From NCBI GenBank assembly GCA_008973525.1, contig WACJ01000116.1, positions 930,001 to 994,000 on the forward strand: a DNA stretch of 64,000 bases, in the 5' to 3' direction. This stretch comes from Stenopsyche tienmushanensis. Taxonomy: Eukaryota; Arthropoda; Insecta; Trichoptera; Stenopsychidae. Below are positions 36,666-49,100 of the stretch, in pieces. The notes beneath the pieces are model-generated. The model was not told the origin of the DNA and did no database searches. It saw only the letters and a list, made by a program, of their open reading frames with translations. Positions within the stretch are counted from its first letter, which is position 1. The number at the start of each line of letters is the position of its first letter. Both the position numbers and the translations under genes were made by a program.

Positions 36666-38004
36666 TAGAAGAAGATGAATTTGAGTATAAAATTAAAGAA
36701 GATTTGTTATTTTGTGATTCACTAACTTCGTGTACTATACAGCTTAGGCTATATTTAAGGTTCGTCCATTCAATTCCCGAGTTTCTTAAATTTTATGCGA
36801 GGAGATGGGAAGTCAACATATACATGTATTACATGCTGAAGTACGTGGGGAAGTGCTTGAACTACATGATGAAATACGATTATTTTTAATAGAGGTTTTA
36901 ACGATTTCTCCTGTTATAGAAACTTCGAATGTAGAGTTTCCAGATGAAATTCGACAGATTTTTGTTGAATATTTAATGACTCTAAAAAGCAACTTCAGGT
37001 ATTATTTTCACAGTCCTGATTCTGGCAACAACTGGATTAGAGATCCATTAAGACAGGAAGTCATTGATGAACAGAACATTCTCGCAGAATTATGCGATAC
37101 GTCCATGAAATTACAATTCAACAAAATGGAACTGACAAGCTTTTGGTTACTTCAAGGGATTCAAAAGAAGGTTCACTTTTACGCGGCATGTATAAATCGC
37201 GGTTAAAATTCCAAAGCTTCAATTGAAAAACTAAGACGTTCTCTGTCTACATGTCGTGTAATAGAAAATCGTGTATACCGAAGGCCGATAGCCAAAGGTC
37301 ATAATTAGAAGGAGTAAAAAAATGTTGTTCAAAAGGGGATCCGCGGACTACATAAGTTTAAGAAGCGCTGATATAGGATAAAAATTATCACATATCCGAG
37401 TATCCGGGAGAATTTTTATCTTATAAGCAATACAATATCGTTATAAGTAATCAATAGCAATGTTAGCACAAAGTAAATGACGACTTGTCACACTGATGAA
37501 ATTTCAATTTTAAATGTACACTTTGTCAAGTATTTGTGTTGACTGATTTCTATCTCTTTCCAAAACATGTTTTTACATTCGAATCGGACAAATAGTGTGA
37601 CCATCATAACCGCGTTATAATTTTGGAACCATTCGTGTAAATAATGTCACTTAGCTTACTAGAGATAACGGAATTAACTTTTTTTAATGTCAAAATGACA
37701 ATTCGATGGCAACAGGCAAAAAATATATAAATAATAGGTAAAGCTTATTTTTTCAATCTTTAAGATTTTCGACAAATACTTAACAGTACTACCGAAATCA
37801 TGGTCAGATCACCATATGGGAAATATCAGACAGACGTAATAAAAGATTATCTCGCGTCAATCATTCAAACATTGTATTTAATAATTGATTATTTCTATCG
37901 ACAAAGATAGAATTTTATTTAGTTAATTGATGTCTCAAAACAAAATCTTCCGTACGTACACAAAAAGTGACATTTGGCTATTTAGAAGTCTGCTTAAAAT
38001 TTAA

Positions 38005-39230
38005 GGGGTGGCAAAGGAGGCGCTTGCCACTGACGCAAAATGCAGAATACCGACTCGGCAGAGAATTGCACATTGTTTTATTTTTTACTTGGCCTATCTA
38101 CTTTACATAAATGAACGCTGATTGAATCTGTCCGTTTTTATAATATTAGGTTGTCCCATAAGTTTCTTTCGCAAATGAACACAGATCTAATGATAGCCTT
38201 GGTCGAAGAAAACCCGCGATATACTGTTCGCGAAATAGCTAACAAATTAGAAATTCCACGAACACCCGTCCATAATCATCTGACCAAATTCCTCAATCGT
38301 TCAGATGTGTGACTTCCTCATTAACTGACTTTATGGACCAAGGGTGCAGAAGCTTTAACTGTAGATAAACCTGGCCTACATCCAAAAAATGCTATGCATT
38401 TGGTGGGACTGGAAGGGGGTAGTTTATTATGGGCTACTTCAACAAGGTGAAACGATCAATTCAACAAAATATTGTTTCCAACTAGACAATCTAATGTATG
38501 CAATTGCCAGAAAACGGCCAAAATTAGCGAACAGACGAGGCGTTGTTTTTCATCACTAAAATTCAATTCAAAAAATGATATAAAAATGTACCTTGATCAA
38601 TATTTTGCCAACCAAACTGGGAAATTTTGGCAAGAAGACATTATGAGGCTTCCGGAGAGACGGAGAAAGGTAATAGAACAGAATGGATCACATATTATTC
38701 AATAAATTTTGATGTAATACAAATTATTGTTTATTTTTTTCTTAATATGAAAACGAAAGAAACTTATAGGACACCCTAATATATGCTATGTTTGTCTAAT
38801 TTTCTCGTTATCGCTTAATTAACATTGGGCCTGCCCGCATAAGACGGCTGAAAACAGCCTTAAGAAAACAGATTAAGATTTGAGATTACTTGACGTCCCA
38901 ATTCCACATAGAGCATGGGCAGTTCAGTGCTTGGCTTTTCAGATTTGAATTTTCCTCGATCTCGGAGTGTCCATATGGAGTTTCGTTCATAGATGCAGAC
39001 CGTGTTCTGTGGACACCTTCGGGCATGAAGTCCGATCGCGAAGCGCTCATTCGTCGTGTCGGCGGTGGGAAAAGCGGACCGGTTGGACACACACACTTTA
39101 TGGTCGCTCCATCATTTCTTTTTCATGTCCAAATTTTCAGTCAATATGCGATGCCTCATTTGGTCGACCACTATGCTGTTCGTCTTGGCAGCTCGTCCGG
39201 CCTCGATTAAACTCTATCACTTAACGATAA
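38005..39230. mobile_element. hAT family 1 fragment interrupted by mariner
   Basis: The left part (GGGGTGGCAAAGGAGGCGC, ATGCAGAATACCGAC) matches the left end of the hAT at 40827 and the fragment at 54655. After the mariner at 38146-38779 it resumes with CGCTTAATTAACATTGGGCC and AAAAGCGGACCGGTTGG, which also follow that left end at 54655-55080 and occur at 46915-47240. Confidence 0.6.
38146..38779 (+). mobile_element. Mariner (HEN subfamily), 634 bp, both TIRs
   Basis: The ends are TTAGGTTGTCCCATAAG and CTTATAGGACACCCTAA, with TA on both sides (38144-38145, 38780-38781). It retains the N-terminal start, GVVYYELL-type blocks in broken frames and the C-terminus IKMYLDQYFANQTGKFW. A deletion begins right after the codons for HH of the HHEN motif and removes the third catalytic block. 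Confidence 0.88.
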
Positions 39231-40826
39231 CCAAGACTTCCTTCCTTATATTGTAAGCATCCTTGCTCACATCCATCAAAGATTTTTAAAGACAGGCCTT
39301 GTATTTGTTCCTTACCTTTGCTGCATACTTGAACGTCTCGTCGAATCATCCTTTGATCTTTCCGTGGCTTTTGAGATTAATTCTTTGTGGTTTGGCATTA
39401 TAGATTATTACCTACATTCTCTAGATATTGACATCGTCATGGCTCGAAGTATTCTCACATGCAGCTCGCGTTTCGAAGTTTACAAACACACCATGATTTT
39501 GAAGAATGGTCACGTTCCATTCCTTTTTAAATTGTATTAATTGGTGCTTATTTTAAACATATTTTGTCCTAACCAGACAATAATTGGGGATGTAATTTGC
39601 TCTGTGCGTCGTTTTAACTTCTTCAACGCCACTTATATGCTTACTGTCCACTGACACATGGCGATCAAAACGACGAATCTCTTCCCATTTTCATTATATT
39701 GAGGATCAGTTAATCGTCTTGTCAGATTTCGCATTCACAATGTTAATTTTAATATATCATATGAAGACAGGAAGCTATCTATCCTCCATAATTCTTCATA
39801 GAAAATGTACTTCATGGTGACAGCTACTTCGTCTGTGGAAGCATACTCAAACACACCAATGATTAGGTGGAATAGAATCCCAAATACCGATCGTCAAAAA
39901 CTGGTAACACTTACCGGAAAGTATTTAAAAAACCTGTCGACCTTCACAGTTTTTAATATGGGTCTAGTCATCAGCCAAACTACAGAAATTGGTCATCCAT
40001 CAGGAAATTAGTCTGCAAATCGCACTCCATATATAACACGTTATGACAATAAGATACTCAGAGTCTAAATAGCGCACGACTATTAGGTCTCGCTAAATAG
40101 CGATGACTAGTTCATCCTCATGGTGGGAAATTTGATGAGCCCAAAAATAGTCTCCAGGATTCAGAACCGTAATCGGTGCTACAATCAAATCACAATCGAC
40201 AAAACTTATAATACTTTTTATGCAACATTTAAGCCCAGGTGTAAAAAAGTAATTCATAAATAAATAAACTCTTCTTAATCGCATTCTAAGCAAGTGTATA
40301 AATGTATTATATTGACGAATATGGGATTCGTTTTTCAAAAAAAAACAACCGAAATCATACGTGTACTAATGCATCTTTTGATGGCATATGCATGCATTCA
40401 TTTTAATGCCTTAATCCAAGAAATATGAACGGAAAGCGGTTTTTGATGACCCGAGTAGGTTCTCGATTTTTATTGGTCAGTCAACGCTCGACATATCCGA
40501 ATACAATTTTATTTGGAATAATCATCTCCAACGTTGTTTACATAAATTTGTTACATAGTCAACAAATTGATGTAAGCTGTGTGCGTAACATTGTTATATA
40601 AATGCAGATAGTCACGTAGACCCAATAAGATAATAAGATTATCTCCAAATTAAATTAAGTGATGAGACATATTTGTTTTTTTTTACGTTCATATCTTAAA
40701 TCTTTATATCAGATATAAGAATTTCTTCGTCTAGGGACGTGCTGATTTTCTCATAAAGGGGAAGTGTGCTTCGTTTTCCAATTAGTCAAAGGTACAAGTT
40801 CAACAATTTTAAATTGACAAAAGCAA
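39231..40826. other. Intergenic, no recognisable feature
   Basis: Nothing here repeats elsewhere in the window and no frame gives a protein I recognise. It lies between NRF copies A and B. Confidence 0.45.
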
Positions 40827-41332
40827 CAGGGTCGTAACTAGAGCGTGGCAAAGCAGGCGCCTGCCACGGGCGCAACAGGGATTGGGGCGCAAAACGCAGG
40901 ATACCGACCCGATTGAGAGAGTTGTACGTGATTTTTATTTTACTTGACCATTTTACTCTAAATGCATTAACACGTAAATTGACATAAGATTCGCAATGAG
41001 TCATTTTCGATATCTCTCATGGGGTTCCCGATTCTTCGTTTGGAGATAATATGTACATACTTGCTTCATTACTCATAATTGGCTCGAGATAGATAACACC
41101 ATCGATGTCATTAATTCAAAGCAACATGATATAATAATTGATTAGCGATGCTTTATCTCCACTTTAACGGTGATCCAATTTTATGGATAATCAGTGTTCC
41201 CGATGAAGCTCGTAAGAATTTTAAGTGTCGACCCGATTAGTCATTTTTGGATACCCGAAAAACAAGTGTTTCGGCGCTCGTTGTATCATCTCCTTATATT
41301 GCTTCATCAGCACCAACACCACCTACGCTCTT

Positions 41333-41380
41333 CGGCCAGTGCGCCCCTCGGCCAGTGCGCCCCTCGGCCAGTGCGCCCCT
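41333..41380 (+). repeat. 16-bp tandem repeat, three units
   Basis: Three perfect units of CGGCCAGTGCGCCCCT, GC-rich in an AT-rich element interior. Confidence 0.9.
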
Positions 41381-41592
41381 GCCTCATTTTCGTCCAAACG
41401 AAAAATACACGAGAAACACTAATAAGTAAGTAAATGTAAATTATGTCAATATTAGATGTTCTTACAATTTATTGCGGTTTTTTTCTCAATGCAATTTTTT
41501 TCAATTTCGTTAACAGAGGTCGCGCGTTATCGTGCTGGAAAATAATGGTGCATCTATTCACCAAAGTTGGCTTCTCTTGATGTAAAGCGTCG

Positions 41593-41638
41593 GAGCGGGG
41601 GCGCTCTCGGGGCAGAGCCCCCGGGCGGCGCCCCGCTC
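41593..41638. repeat. GC-rich inverted repeat
   Basis: GAGCGGGGGCG faces GCGCCCCGCTC across a 24-base spacer that itself contains GGGGCAGAGCCCC. The segment is roughly 80 percent GC. It may be the end or hairpin of a captured element; function unknown. Confidence 0.6.
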
Positions 41639-41929
41639 CCACGCGCTCGTCGTGATGGTTGCACTAGCGAGTATTCTGTTTGAATTGCTTTTATATGACT
41701 CAAGATATAGGTGCATTAAAACATAATACATACGTCCAAATTAATAAAAAAAATCAATAAAAAAATGTTCAATTTCTTATGTCCAACATGCATAGCATCT
41801 GCTTGCTGTTGCTTAATTATTTTTGCCTATTATTGTGTTGCGAAAATAAAAGGAATGAGTTGCTGTGCAAATCTGTCAGTTTACTTTTGAAGAAGTAGAA
41901 AGGGGGAATAAAAAAAATGGTCAGCGATA

Positions 41930-42440
41930 AGAATGGTGCTCGTTAATTATCAAAATAAATGCCTGACTTCTGTGCTCCTTGTGAGCATCCTTCGTCCATT
42001 GCCGTTGCTTTGCGGTCTTTATTGGAGATTGTTTACACTTTCAGATCTTTTAGCTGGTCATTGGTGCTTTAATTTTCGGTAAAATTGGTAGCCAAAATCT
42101 AGGAATGCTAGTGCCGTCATATTGTCTGTTGATTGCAGAGTTTCTTCGTTTTTTGATCTCTTGTAATTTTGATTCTGACGTTTTTGACTGTTGCTATAGT
42201 TTATGTGCCGCAAAATTGATGTGATGATCGTTCTTCGTAACATATTCGGTTATTGCTGATTTGTAATCCAATTGCAAAACTGCTTTCTGATATCCTCTCA
42301 CCCTGTGGGCGATCTATCTATTGGTTTGTTCAATGTACGACATGATTCAGGCTGCGCATTCGATCTCGTAAACCCCCTGATTTTCGTTTTTCACTTTTTT
42401 CTTTTTGTCGAATAGGAGGCTTCCTATCTTTTTTCTCGTC
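41930..42440 (-). pseudogene. Penelope-like element GIY-YIG endonuclease remnant
   Basis: The minus strand near 42400-42230 reads NQGVYEIECAA, then YIEQTNR, RGYQKAVLQLDYKSAITEYV and DHHINF. This follows the GIY-YIG domain of Penelope retroelements (GVY.I.C...YIGQT.R...R......KSA...H....H...F), with stops and the Gly of YIGQT replaced by Glu. It sits inside the hAT at 40827-44145. Confidence 0.6.
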
Positions 42441-42485
42441 CTAAAGATCGCGTTCATGTCGTGCTAATGAAGTGCTCTTGGATGC

Positions 42486-42690
42486 TTAAAAAAAATCCGT
42501 ATGATGCGTAGCGTCTGGTAATAAATGATTTGGGCGTGAGCAGCCCACATACAGCTGTCCATGTGAGAAGCATGCACGCATGCCCTGTGTTTCCCTGTAC
42601 TCTGTTGATGCTCGCACCGGAAACTGCACGCGCTTCAATTCAAATAGCATATCAGTCGGAATAATTGGGACACATCTTCTTTCCATTTCA
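42486..42690 (-). pseudogene. Helitron/Pif1 helicase fragment 2
   Basis: The minus strand reads CVPIIPTDMLFELKRVQFPV, RASTEYRETQGMRA and CFSHGQLYVGCSRPN without a stop. It is close to the fragment in NRF copy A intron 9 and shares the same compressed segment between PVR and CFSHG, so both come from one subfamily. It is inside the hAT. Confidence 0.65.
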
Positions 42691-44153
42691 AACTGAAGCT
42701 TTGATGATATTATTCATCATCTTTTTCTCTAAAAGTCTGGTACTGTTGCTACAATTTTAATTTATTTCAATTTAGTTGCCAATTTTCAGTGTTAAAATAC
42801 ACAATTCAAATATAATTTTTAAATAGAACGATGAACTAACTGAATGTTGCCTTTATTTTTTGTTCGTGTGTTTGGGTGTCATTTGATAAATGCCTTTTTA
42901 TATAATTCAAATCAAAAAGTTACTTTTTGCATTTTGTCGCGCTGATACACGCACCATACATTGAAAACCTCTGTTTTGTTTAAATATATCTGTGCAGTAA
43001 GCTCTTTTGTAGGCACCACTAAAATTTCGTTTCAATCTATTAGCTGGTTTAAGAATTATATCAATTTTACGAAAGAAGTAGAGTTTCATGAATTTCTTAC
43101 GAAATCGCCCGGACTTTCAGCGAAGCTTAGCGCGAAACGCACGGACTGTAAAGTATTAATGTTTTGTAAATTTAATTCTTCGTTTTCGCCGATAGTCATT
43201 TCTTCCCAAATATATTTTTCCGACAATTTTAGACTTTTTTATGCGTATTAGCATAAAAAAGCTTTGTTCTTTAAAGAAAAATGAGGAATAAGTTCCATTA
43301 TTTTTTAAAATGGCTTAATATCAAAATCGCATAAAAAAGATCCGCATAAAAACAGACCAAAGTAAAATATATTGGAAGTAGAATGCGATAAAACTTTTAC
43401 TACTTTAGTACTTGATGTTTATAATATGTATGTACTTCAAGTCGGTATATCGCAAAAATCCAATTATTTATCAAAATTAATTTATCTTATTTTGAGAAGC
43501 TTGAGAGTTTTTGAGCCACCTAAGTTTGTTTTCATTTTGATGAGTTTCGTCGGTGTGAGATAAGATTTGAAGTGTCGGCGAAGACGGTATGCATGAACTT
43601 ATTCTGGTGCAATAAGCAAGTATTATCTGCTAACACATGACGGTAACTGTGCATCGATGGGTTAAATGACATTTTCTCGAAACTGCGTTTTTAAAAAACG
43701 GCCGTTTTTGACTGACCCGGCTGAAGTTTTAGGTGGTTTCTCACTATAATATTGTAAAATTGTGGGTAAAATTTGTCAAGAATATATAAAAGTTTAATTA
43801 AAAAAACTACTTAGTTTTTAATTATATACTTTTATAGGTATATTCTGCTCCTGCACATAATAAAAATTAAAAAAAAATGTTTTTAGATCAATAGAAAAAA
43901 TCCGACAAATTCTTAATATCAATAAAAAAAAAGTCTAATAAATATCTTGTAACGACGCCATTTTGTTTATAACTAACATTAGCACTTTTTTAATGTAGCA
44001 ATGTTGTAATAAAATAATGTCAAAATATTAAACATTATTTTACCACCTTTAAAAAATGTATTGAAAATATCTGTCCAAAAATGTGGGGGGGGGGGCGCAA
44101 TTTTGATTCTTGCCACGGGCGCATCATACCCTAGTTACGGCCCTGAAAAGCAA

Positions 44154-45477
44154 TATATTCTTCAATTGGGGAAGTCTACCTATGAGTTATTTATGAATCT
44201 TACTAATTTATGCTGCTATTTAGTATAACATTCTAGTATTATTATAAACCGTTATATATATTATTATATTATTTATAAGCAATTATTATTATCATCTTTA
44301 TAATATCGTAGCCACATTGGCATTCATCCCGATTAACCAAATTCTTATTTTGTCACTGATTGATTTGTTGCATTTGAACCTTCTTTGCTACAGTTCATTC
44401 CCTAACCAGTTGATGATAACAGTTAAGATCTTTCTAACGCGCCTTGTGCGACGGCTCTGTCACAATTGTGCATTAAATTACTCCTTCAAAATAAACTTAT
44501 CTATTATATAAAAGTTTCATATAATGTATGCACATTTTTTTTTATATAAATCATCTTTCTTAATCTCTTTGGTGAAAAATAAAATTTGTTTGGAGATTCT
44601 AGTTCTTAGTAATTCTGAAAAGATACTGCAATAAAACAAAAAACATGTTTACATATGATATTAAAGATGGAGCCCATTAATGTCCTCTTATTTTGAAATT
44701 AACCGTATATTGGTGGTCCAAAAAAATTAAATATAGGGAAACATTGAGAATTAACCAATATAAAATTACAAATGACTGTATGTAGAGGCAATGTAAATAT
44801 TTGTAAGGAGGCCTCAAAATTGAATTGCACCTGGGGTCTCTCAAATGCTAGTTCCGCCCTTGTCCCTGATGATGTAATATTATATCTCGCTCACTCCAAT
44901 CAATCCATGTTTAATATAGCAGTGGCTTAAATAAATAAATGTCTCCTGAGGTGCTGCAAATCGCATGATAATTCCCTAAGAACGAGATTACTCTGCTTAT
45001 AATGTTGATATATTTAAATGCATCTCATTTGATCCCAGAAGCCCCCTCCGACTGATCGAATTAGCGGTGTCTTACTAGATTAATTTATTATAAATGTTTT
45101 AATCAATTTATAAGATAAAAGTTTGCAGAGCTCCTCCCATAAAATGGACGCAAGACTATCACTTCATCCTGCAACAATTAACGTCTCGCAATATTTCTAC
45201 TTTACAAAATTTATCCATAAGTTTCATTCAAAATTATGTTTCATAAATTAAATCACTATGTATTTGATTCAAAAAAATCCGTATCATTGATTAAAACATC
45301 ATTATTGATGTCATGATTTTAAAGCGTTTTTCCTATCGATATCTCAGAAGAATAATAAAGTCCTTGTGTGTCCCTGAATTACAATGCGTCGATTTACAAT
45401 CAATTCCAATTACAAATCAATTACAGGCAAATACAGATTAAATTTTAAATAATCAACACTGCAGAATAAAATCTATA
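44154..45477. other. Intergenic, no recognisable feature
   Basis: AT-rich sequence between the hAT and the 3' end of NRF copy B. I see no coding or repeat signal with a partner in the window. Confidence 0.45.
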
Positions 45478-45512
45478 TTAATATGAAAACGAAAGAAACT
45501 TATGGGACATAT
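45478..45512. mobile_element. Solo mariner (HEN subfamily) end
   Basis: AATATGAAAACGAAAGAAAC then TTATGGGACA matches the terminal 30 bases of the family at 26234 and 30302. No body is attached. Confidence 0.7.
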
Positions 45513-46129
45513 ATTAATTGATAACAACACTTTCAAATTAATTATAGAGAGTTTTAAGCGTAATAAAATAATTATAATATCAAATCCTCATTTGAACATA
45601 TATCCATATAATTATTGTATATTTACAAAATAAATCAAGCAAGTTGATACAACTACAACATGGATCACATAAATTTTCAGGTCTTAAACATTTTGATTTG
45701 ATCAGCGAAAGCTGCTCTAAAAATGAATTCACTGTTCTCAATAAACATACATCCAACCTTATTTTTGTACAGTTTTGAAATAACACAAATAACACAATTT
45801 TTTCACTTATCAATAGTTAAAAAATAATATAAACTCATACGGATGTATTATTTATGAAAATAAACATTTTACACATTATTTTATATCATACCAGACACGA
45901 TATTGTTGCAGCCTGAACACACAGATTTATTTAAAAATACTTATAAATACTTTAATAATGCATCTTACGTCACTTTTGAAATATTTTTATATACATACGA
46001 ATAATAAACAATTTGGATTTGAGTTGATTTTAAGCAATAGAATTTATGTACGTTTCTTATATGGACACCTTTTTTTCACGATAGTCTTTGGAACGTATTC
46101 CCCATGCAAAAAGAGTATCGGGTATAGTA

Positions 46130-49100
46130 TCAAGAGCTTTTTTCTTTGGCATTCAATTTATTGTCTTCCTTCTTTAACGAGTCGTCATCGGTTTTTATTG
46201 TTTTACTTTTGGCAGTGTCATTCATAAGTTTTGTGAGTGCAGTCCAAGGTAATTCAAATAAAAGAGTACATAAAAAACTAATGACAAATGCCCATAATAT
46301 AAAGCCGGGAGTCATTGCAATCTAAATATTTAAGTGAAAAAAATCAAATACACAATTGTCGCATACGTAAAAGATTTTATACGTTAGATGTTTAATACTC
46401 ACATTTGAATTATAGTTGGTTTCCAATGTCGATTGAGAGAATGACATAATAAAGAACATAGTCAAAGGGTTCCCTATAAATGTCCAGAAAGCCATTTTAG
46501 AAAACGGTAGAAAAATTCCCATTGAGAGTAGATTATTCAATGATGCCTAAAATCATTTTTTTAAAAGGATTTTTTACATTGAAATCTATGTCGTACAAAT
46601 TCAACGTTTAACAAACATTACCTCCATTTCCTGTTTCGCAAGCAATTATAACCCATGCACAACAGATAGCCCAAATGGTTCTCGATAGAGAAACGTACGC
46701 CATACTCACCGCCAAATTTGTGATCAGATTTGAATAAGAAAACATTTGTTTATACGATATAACAATCCATGCCGCCCAAATGAGTTTTAAAACATGCTGA
46801 AAAAATTATGAGTATCTATTATATTTCATATTTATATTCCCATTATTAAAGTTGAGTTGTAGTAAATACATCATGGTAAAGGAAAGGTTAGACGAAGCTG
46901 TACAAAGTGCCAAGATGAACAGTGGTCGATGACGGTCATAGAAGGTCCCGGTTACACATTTATCTCCGAAAAAACCGAAAAAAGTCCTAAAAGAGCCCGA
47001 CCGGTCCGCTTTTCGGACCGCTGACATAACGAATGAACGCCTCGCGATCGAACGCCATACCCGGACATGTCTACAGAATGATTACGAACTCCCAATTGCA
47101 AAACGAAGTTGTCCAAAGAAGATGGATCAGATGGGTTGTTTAAATTTTACAATCGATCGAAAATATTGTTGTCTTTATTTTATTGCGGGCTTATGTCGGC
47201 TAGGTCGGCGTAATGTTTAAGCGATGACGAAGAAAAAAGGGAATAGACAACTCGGTATTTATTATAAAAACGAAAAAAGTTAATCAGTGTTCATTCATGT
47301 AAATTAGAATAGTCATATAATGAATTTGAAATAAATGGTACGCAGAAAAAAATTTAGGTCATCCGAGTTTATGAAATACGCATAACATACCGTAAAAAGA
47401 TTTTGATAAAAAAGGAATCTATTATGTTAGACCGACTGATAAAAATTTATTGTTATATTGTTTTGAAATGATGTAGAATTTTTGAATGATTTTACATAAT
47501 CTATAATAAAGAGTAACTCACTGGATTTATATACAGTTTTTTCTTAAGTTGAAAAACAATGTACGCTGCAATTACGCCGACAATATATGGATTAATTCTG
47601 ACCCACGGACGATCGTAGAATACATCACGGGAAACATAAAAAGCATCCAATCTTGAAATTTTAAATGCAAATTTTAAATTTTTGTTGATTTTCAATTCAG
47701 TATTTTAAACTGCATATTTAAAAATTACTTACGTCGGAATATAATCTTCGGTATATGTTAGATACGCAGTGAGAGATACGGAACCGAGAAGCATCATCGA
47801 CAGCAATGTGGCAGCAATTTTAAAATATCTAGAAGCATATTAATTATATAATATTTTTAGATCACAAGAGATAAACTCGCTTCATTTTAATGCTCTTACA
47901 GAGATGAAAGCACTGTCAATCCAGCGCACACAATGAAAAATTGCATATCATTGCTGAGATACCAGCTCCAAACGAGACACCTTTCGTCTAGAGAGCTCCA
48001 AGTGTTTATAAACAATAAATTTCGCCACCAATATTTCGGACAATGGATATCGTCTCTATCAAACAACCAAAAAGGCATCGCGTTAATTCTCCATTTGAGA
48101 ATTACAATACTGAGTAGTATCATCATAAAATATGATGGAAATATTCTAAAAACATAAAATACCATAAATTTACCCGCATATAATGTTCATAAACTCGCAT
48201 TATCTTAGATTAAATAAGAATACCTTATGTATCGCTTAGAAATCATATTAATCAGCATTCTCATTCGTCTCAATAGACCTTCACTCGCTTTAAATCCATT
48301 ACAGGTTTTCAATAGAAAATATGCCATCAAATATCCTCTATAGATTTGTGCAAGTTTATTAATATTTTGTTAATATCGGATGCTTAGATCGTATTTATTT
48401 TTAAATAATACTCTTACCCAATACAAAAGAAAGTATCGACGCTAAAGTGTACAGAAATAAACACTTGAGAAAAATATTCGTCGTCTATGTAAAAAAGATA
48501 GTTCCTATTTTTGTAGTAACACGCAAGAAAATATATTGTGTGGCCCGCCACAATATGTATCATCGAGAAGAACCTTAAAAAATAAAATAAGTCAATGTTA
48601 ATTATTGATTAATATGCATTTAAGTTCAGCATCTTCACATTTAATGTTTTGTATAAAGGATTTATTAACACATCTTGAGCGGGACGGGTAATTCTACCTA
48701 ATATATAAAAAATTAAGAAGGTGAACATTACTTTTGGAAATGAAAATTGAGCAAAACCTTAATAAAAAATTTATTAATAAAGATATTTACATGTAGTGTA
48801 TAATTTATAAAAAATACCAATGATTAATCGATTCGAAGTGGCATATTTATAAAATATATAGTCTAATTATTTCACACGTTTGTTGTCATAGGAAAAAACA
48901 TTATATTTTAAATTTCAGCTGGTGTTTTTATCTTCTGGAATTAGGAAAATACACTAAAATTGATTCGAGACAATTTATTGGAATGATAAGTGGTCTTTCA
49001 AATTTATGTGGTAAAAACGTCATCACCATCGTAGATCTCGAAACTTAATTCCGTATCAAACCGCTTGGTAAATGTGAATCGATTGAATAGACATTTTACT

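Larger units (their letters stand above)
35792..37370 (+). mobile_element. hAT (Charlie/ZBED-like) remnant with transposase fragment
   Basis: The inverted ends are CAGCGGTTCTTAAACAGG and the complement of CATAAGTTTAAGAAGCGCTG, like the CAGTGGTTCTCAAAC ends of Charlie-type hATs; the flanking 8-mers ATCTAGAT and ATATAGGA are an imperfect duplication. At about 36805-37206 the plus strand encodes HDEIRLFLIE, WIRDPLRQEVIDEQNILAEL, CDTSMKLQFNKMELTSFWLL, the C-terminal style of ZBED/SCAND3-like hAT transposases. It is interrupted by the hAT family 2 piece (35920-36515) and a Helitron-like unit. Confidence 0.7.
40827..44145. mobile_element. hAT family 1, 3.3 kb, perfect 8-bp target duplication
   Basis: It starts CAGGGTCGTAACTAG and ends CTAGTTACGGCCCTG, with further inverted similarity inward (GGCGCCTGCCACGGGCGC against GCCACGGGCGC). 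AAAAGCAA lies immediately outside both ends (40819-40826 and 44146-44153), the 8-bp duplication expected of hAT transposition. I see no hAT transposase inside. The interior holds a 16-bp tandem repeat, a GC-rich palindrome, a Penelope-like GIY-YIG scrap and a Helitron helicase scrap. An 11-base G run occurs at about 44085. Confidence 0.88.

Noticed and set aside
38886..39256. Five overlapping frames on both strands
   Set aside because: The region is repeat (shared with 46915-47240 and 54655-55080), and the frames are not conserved among copies.
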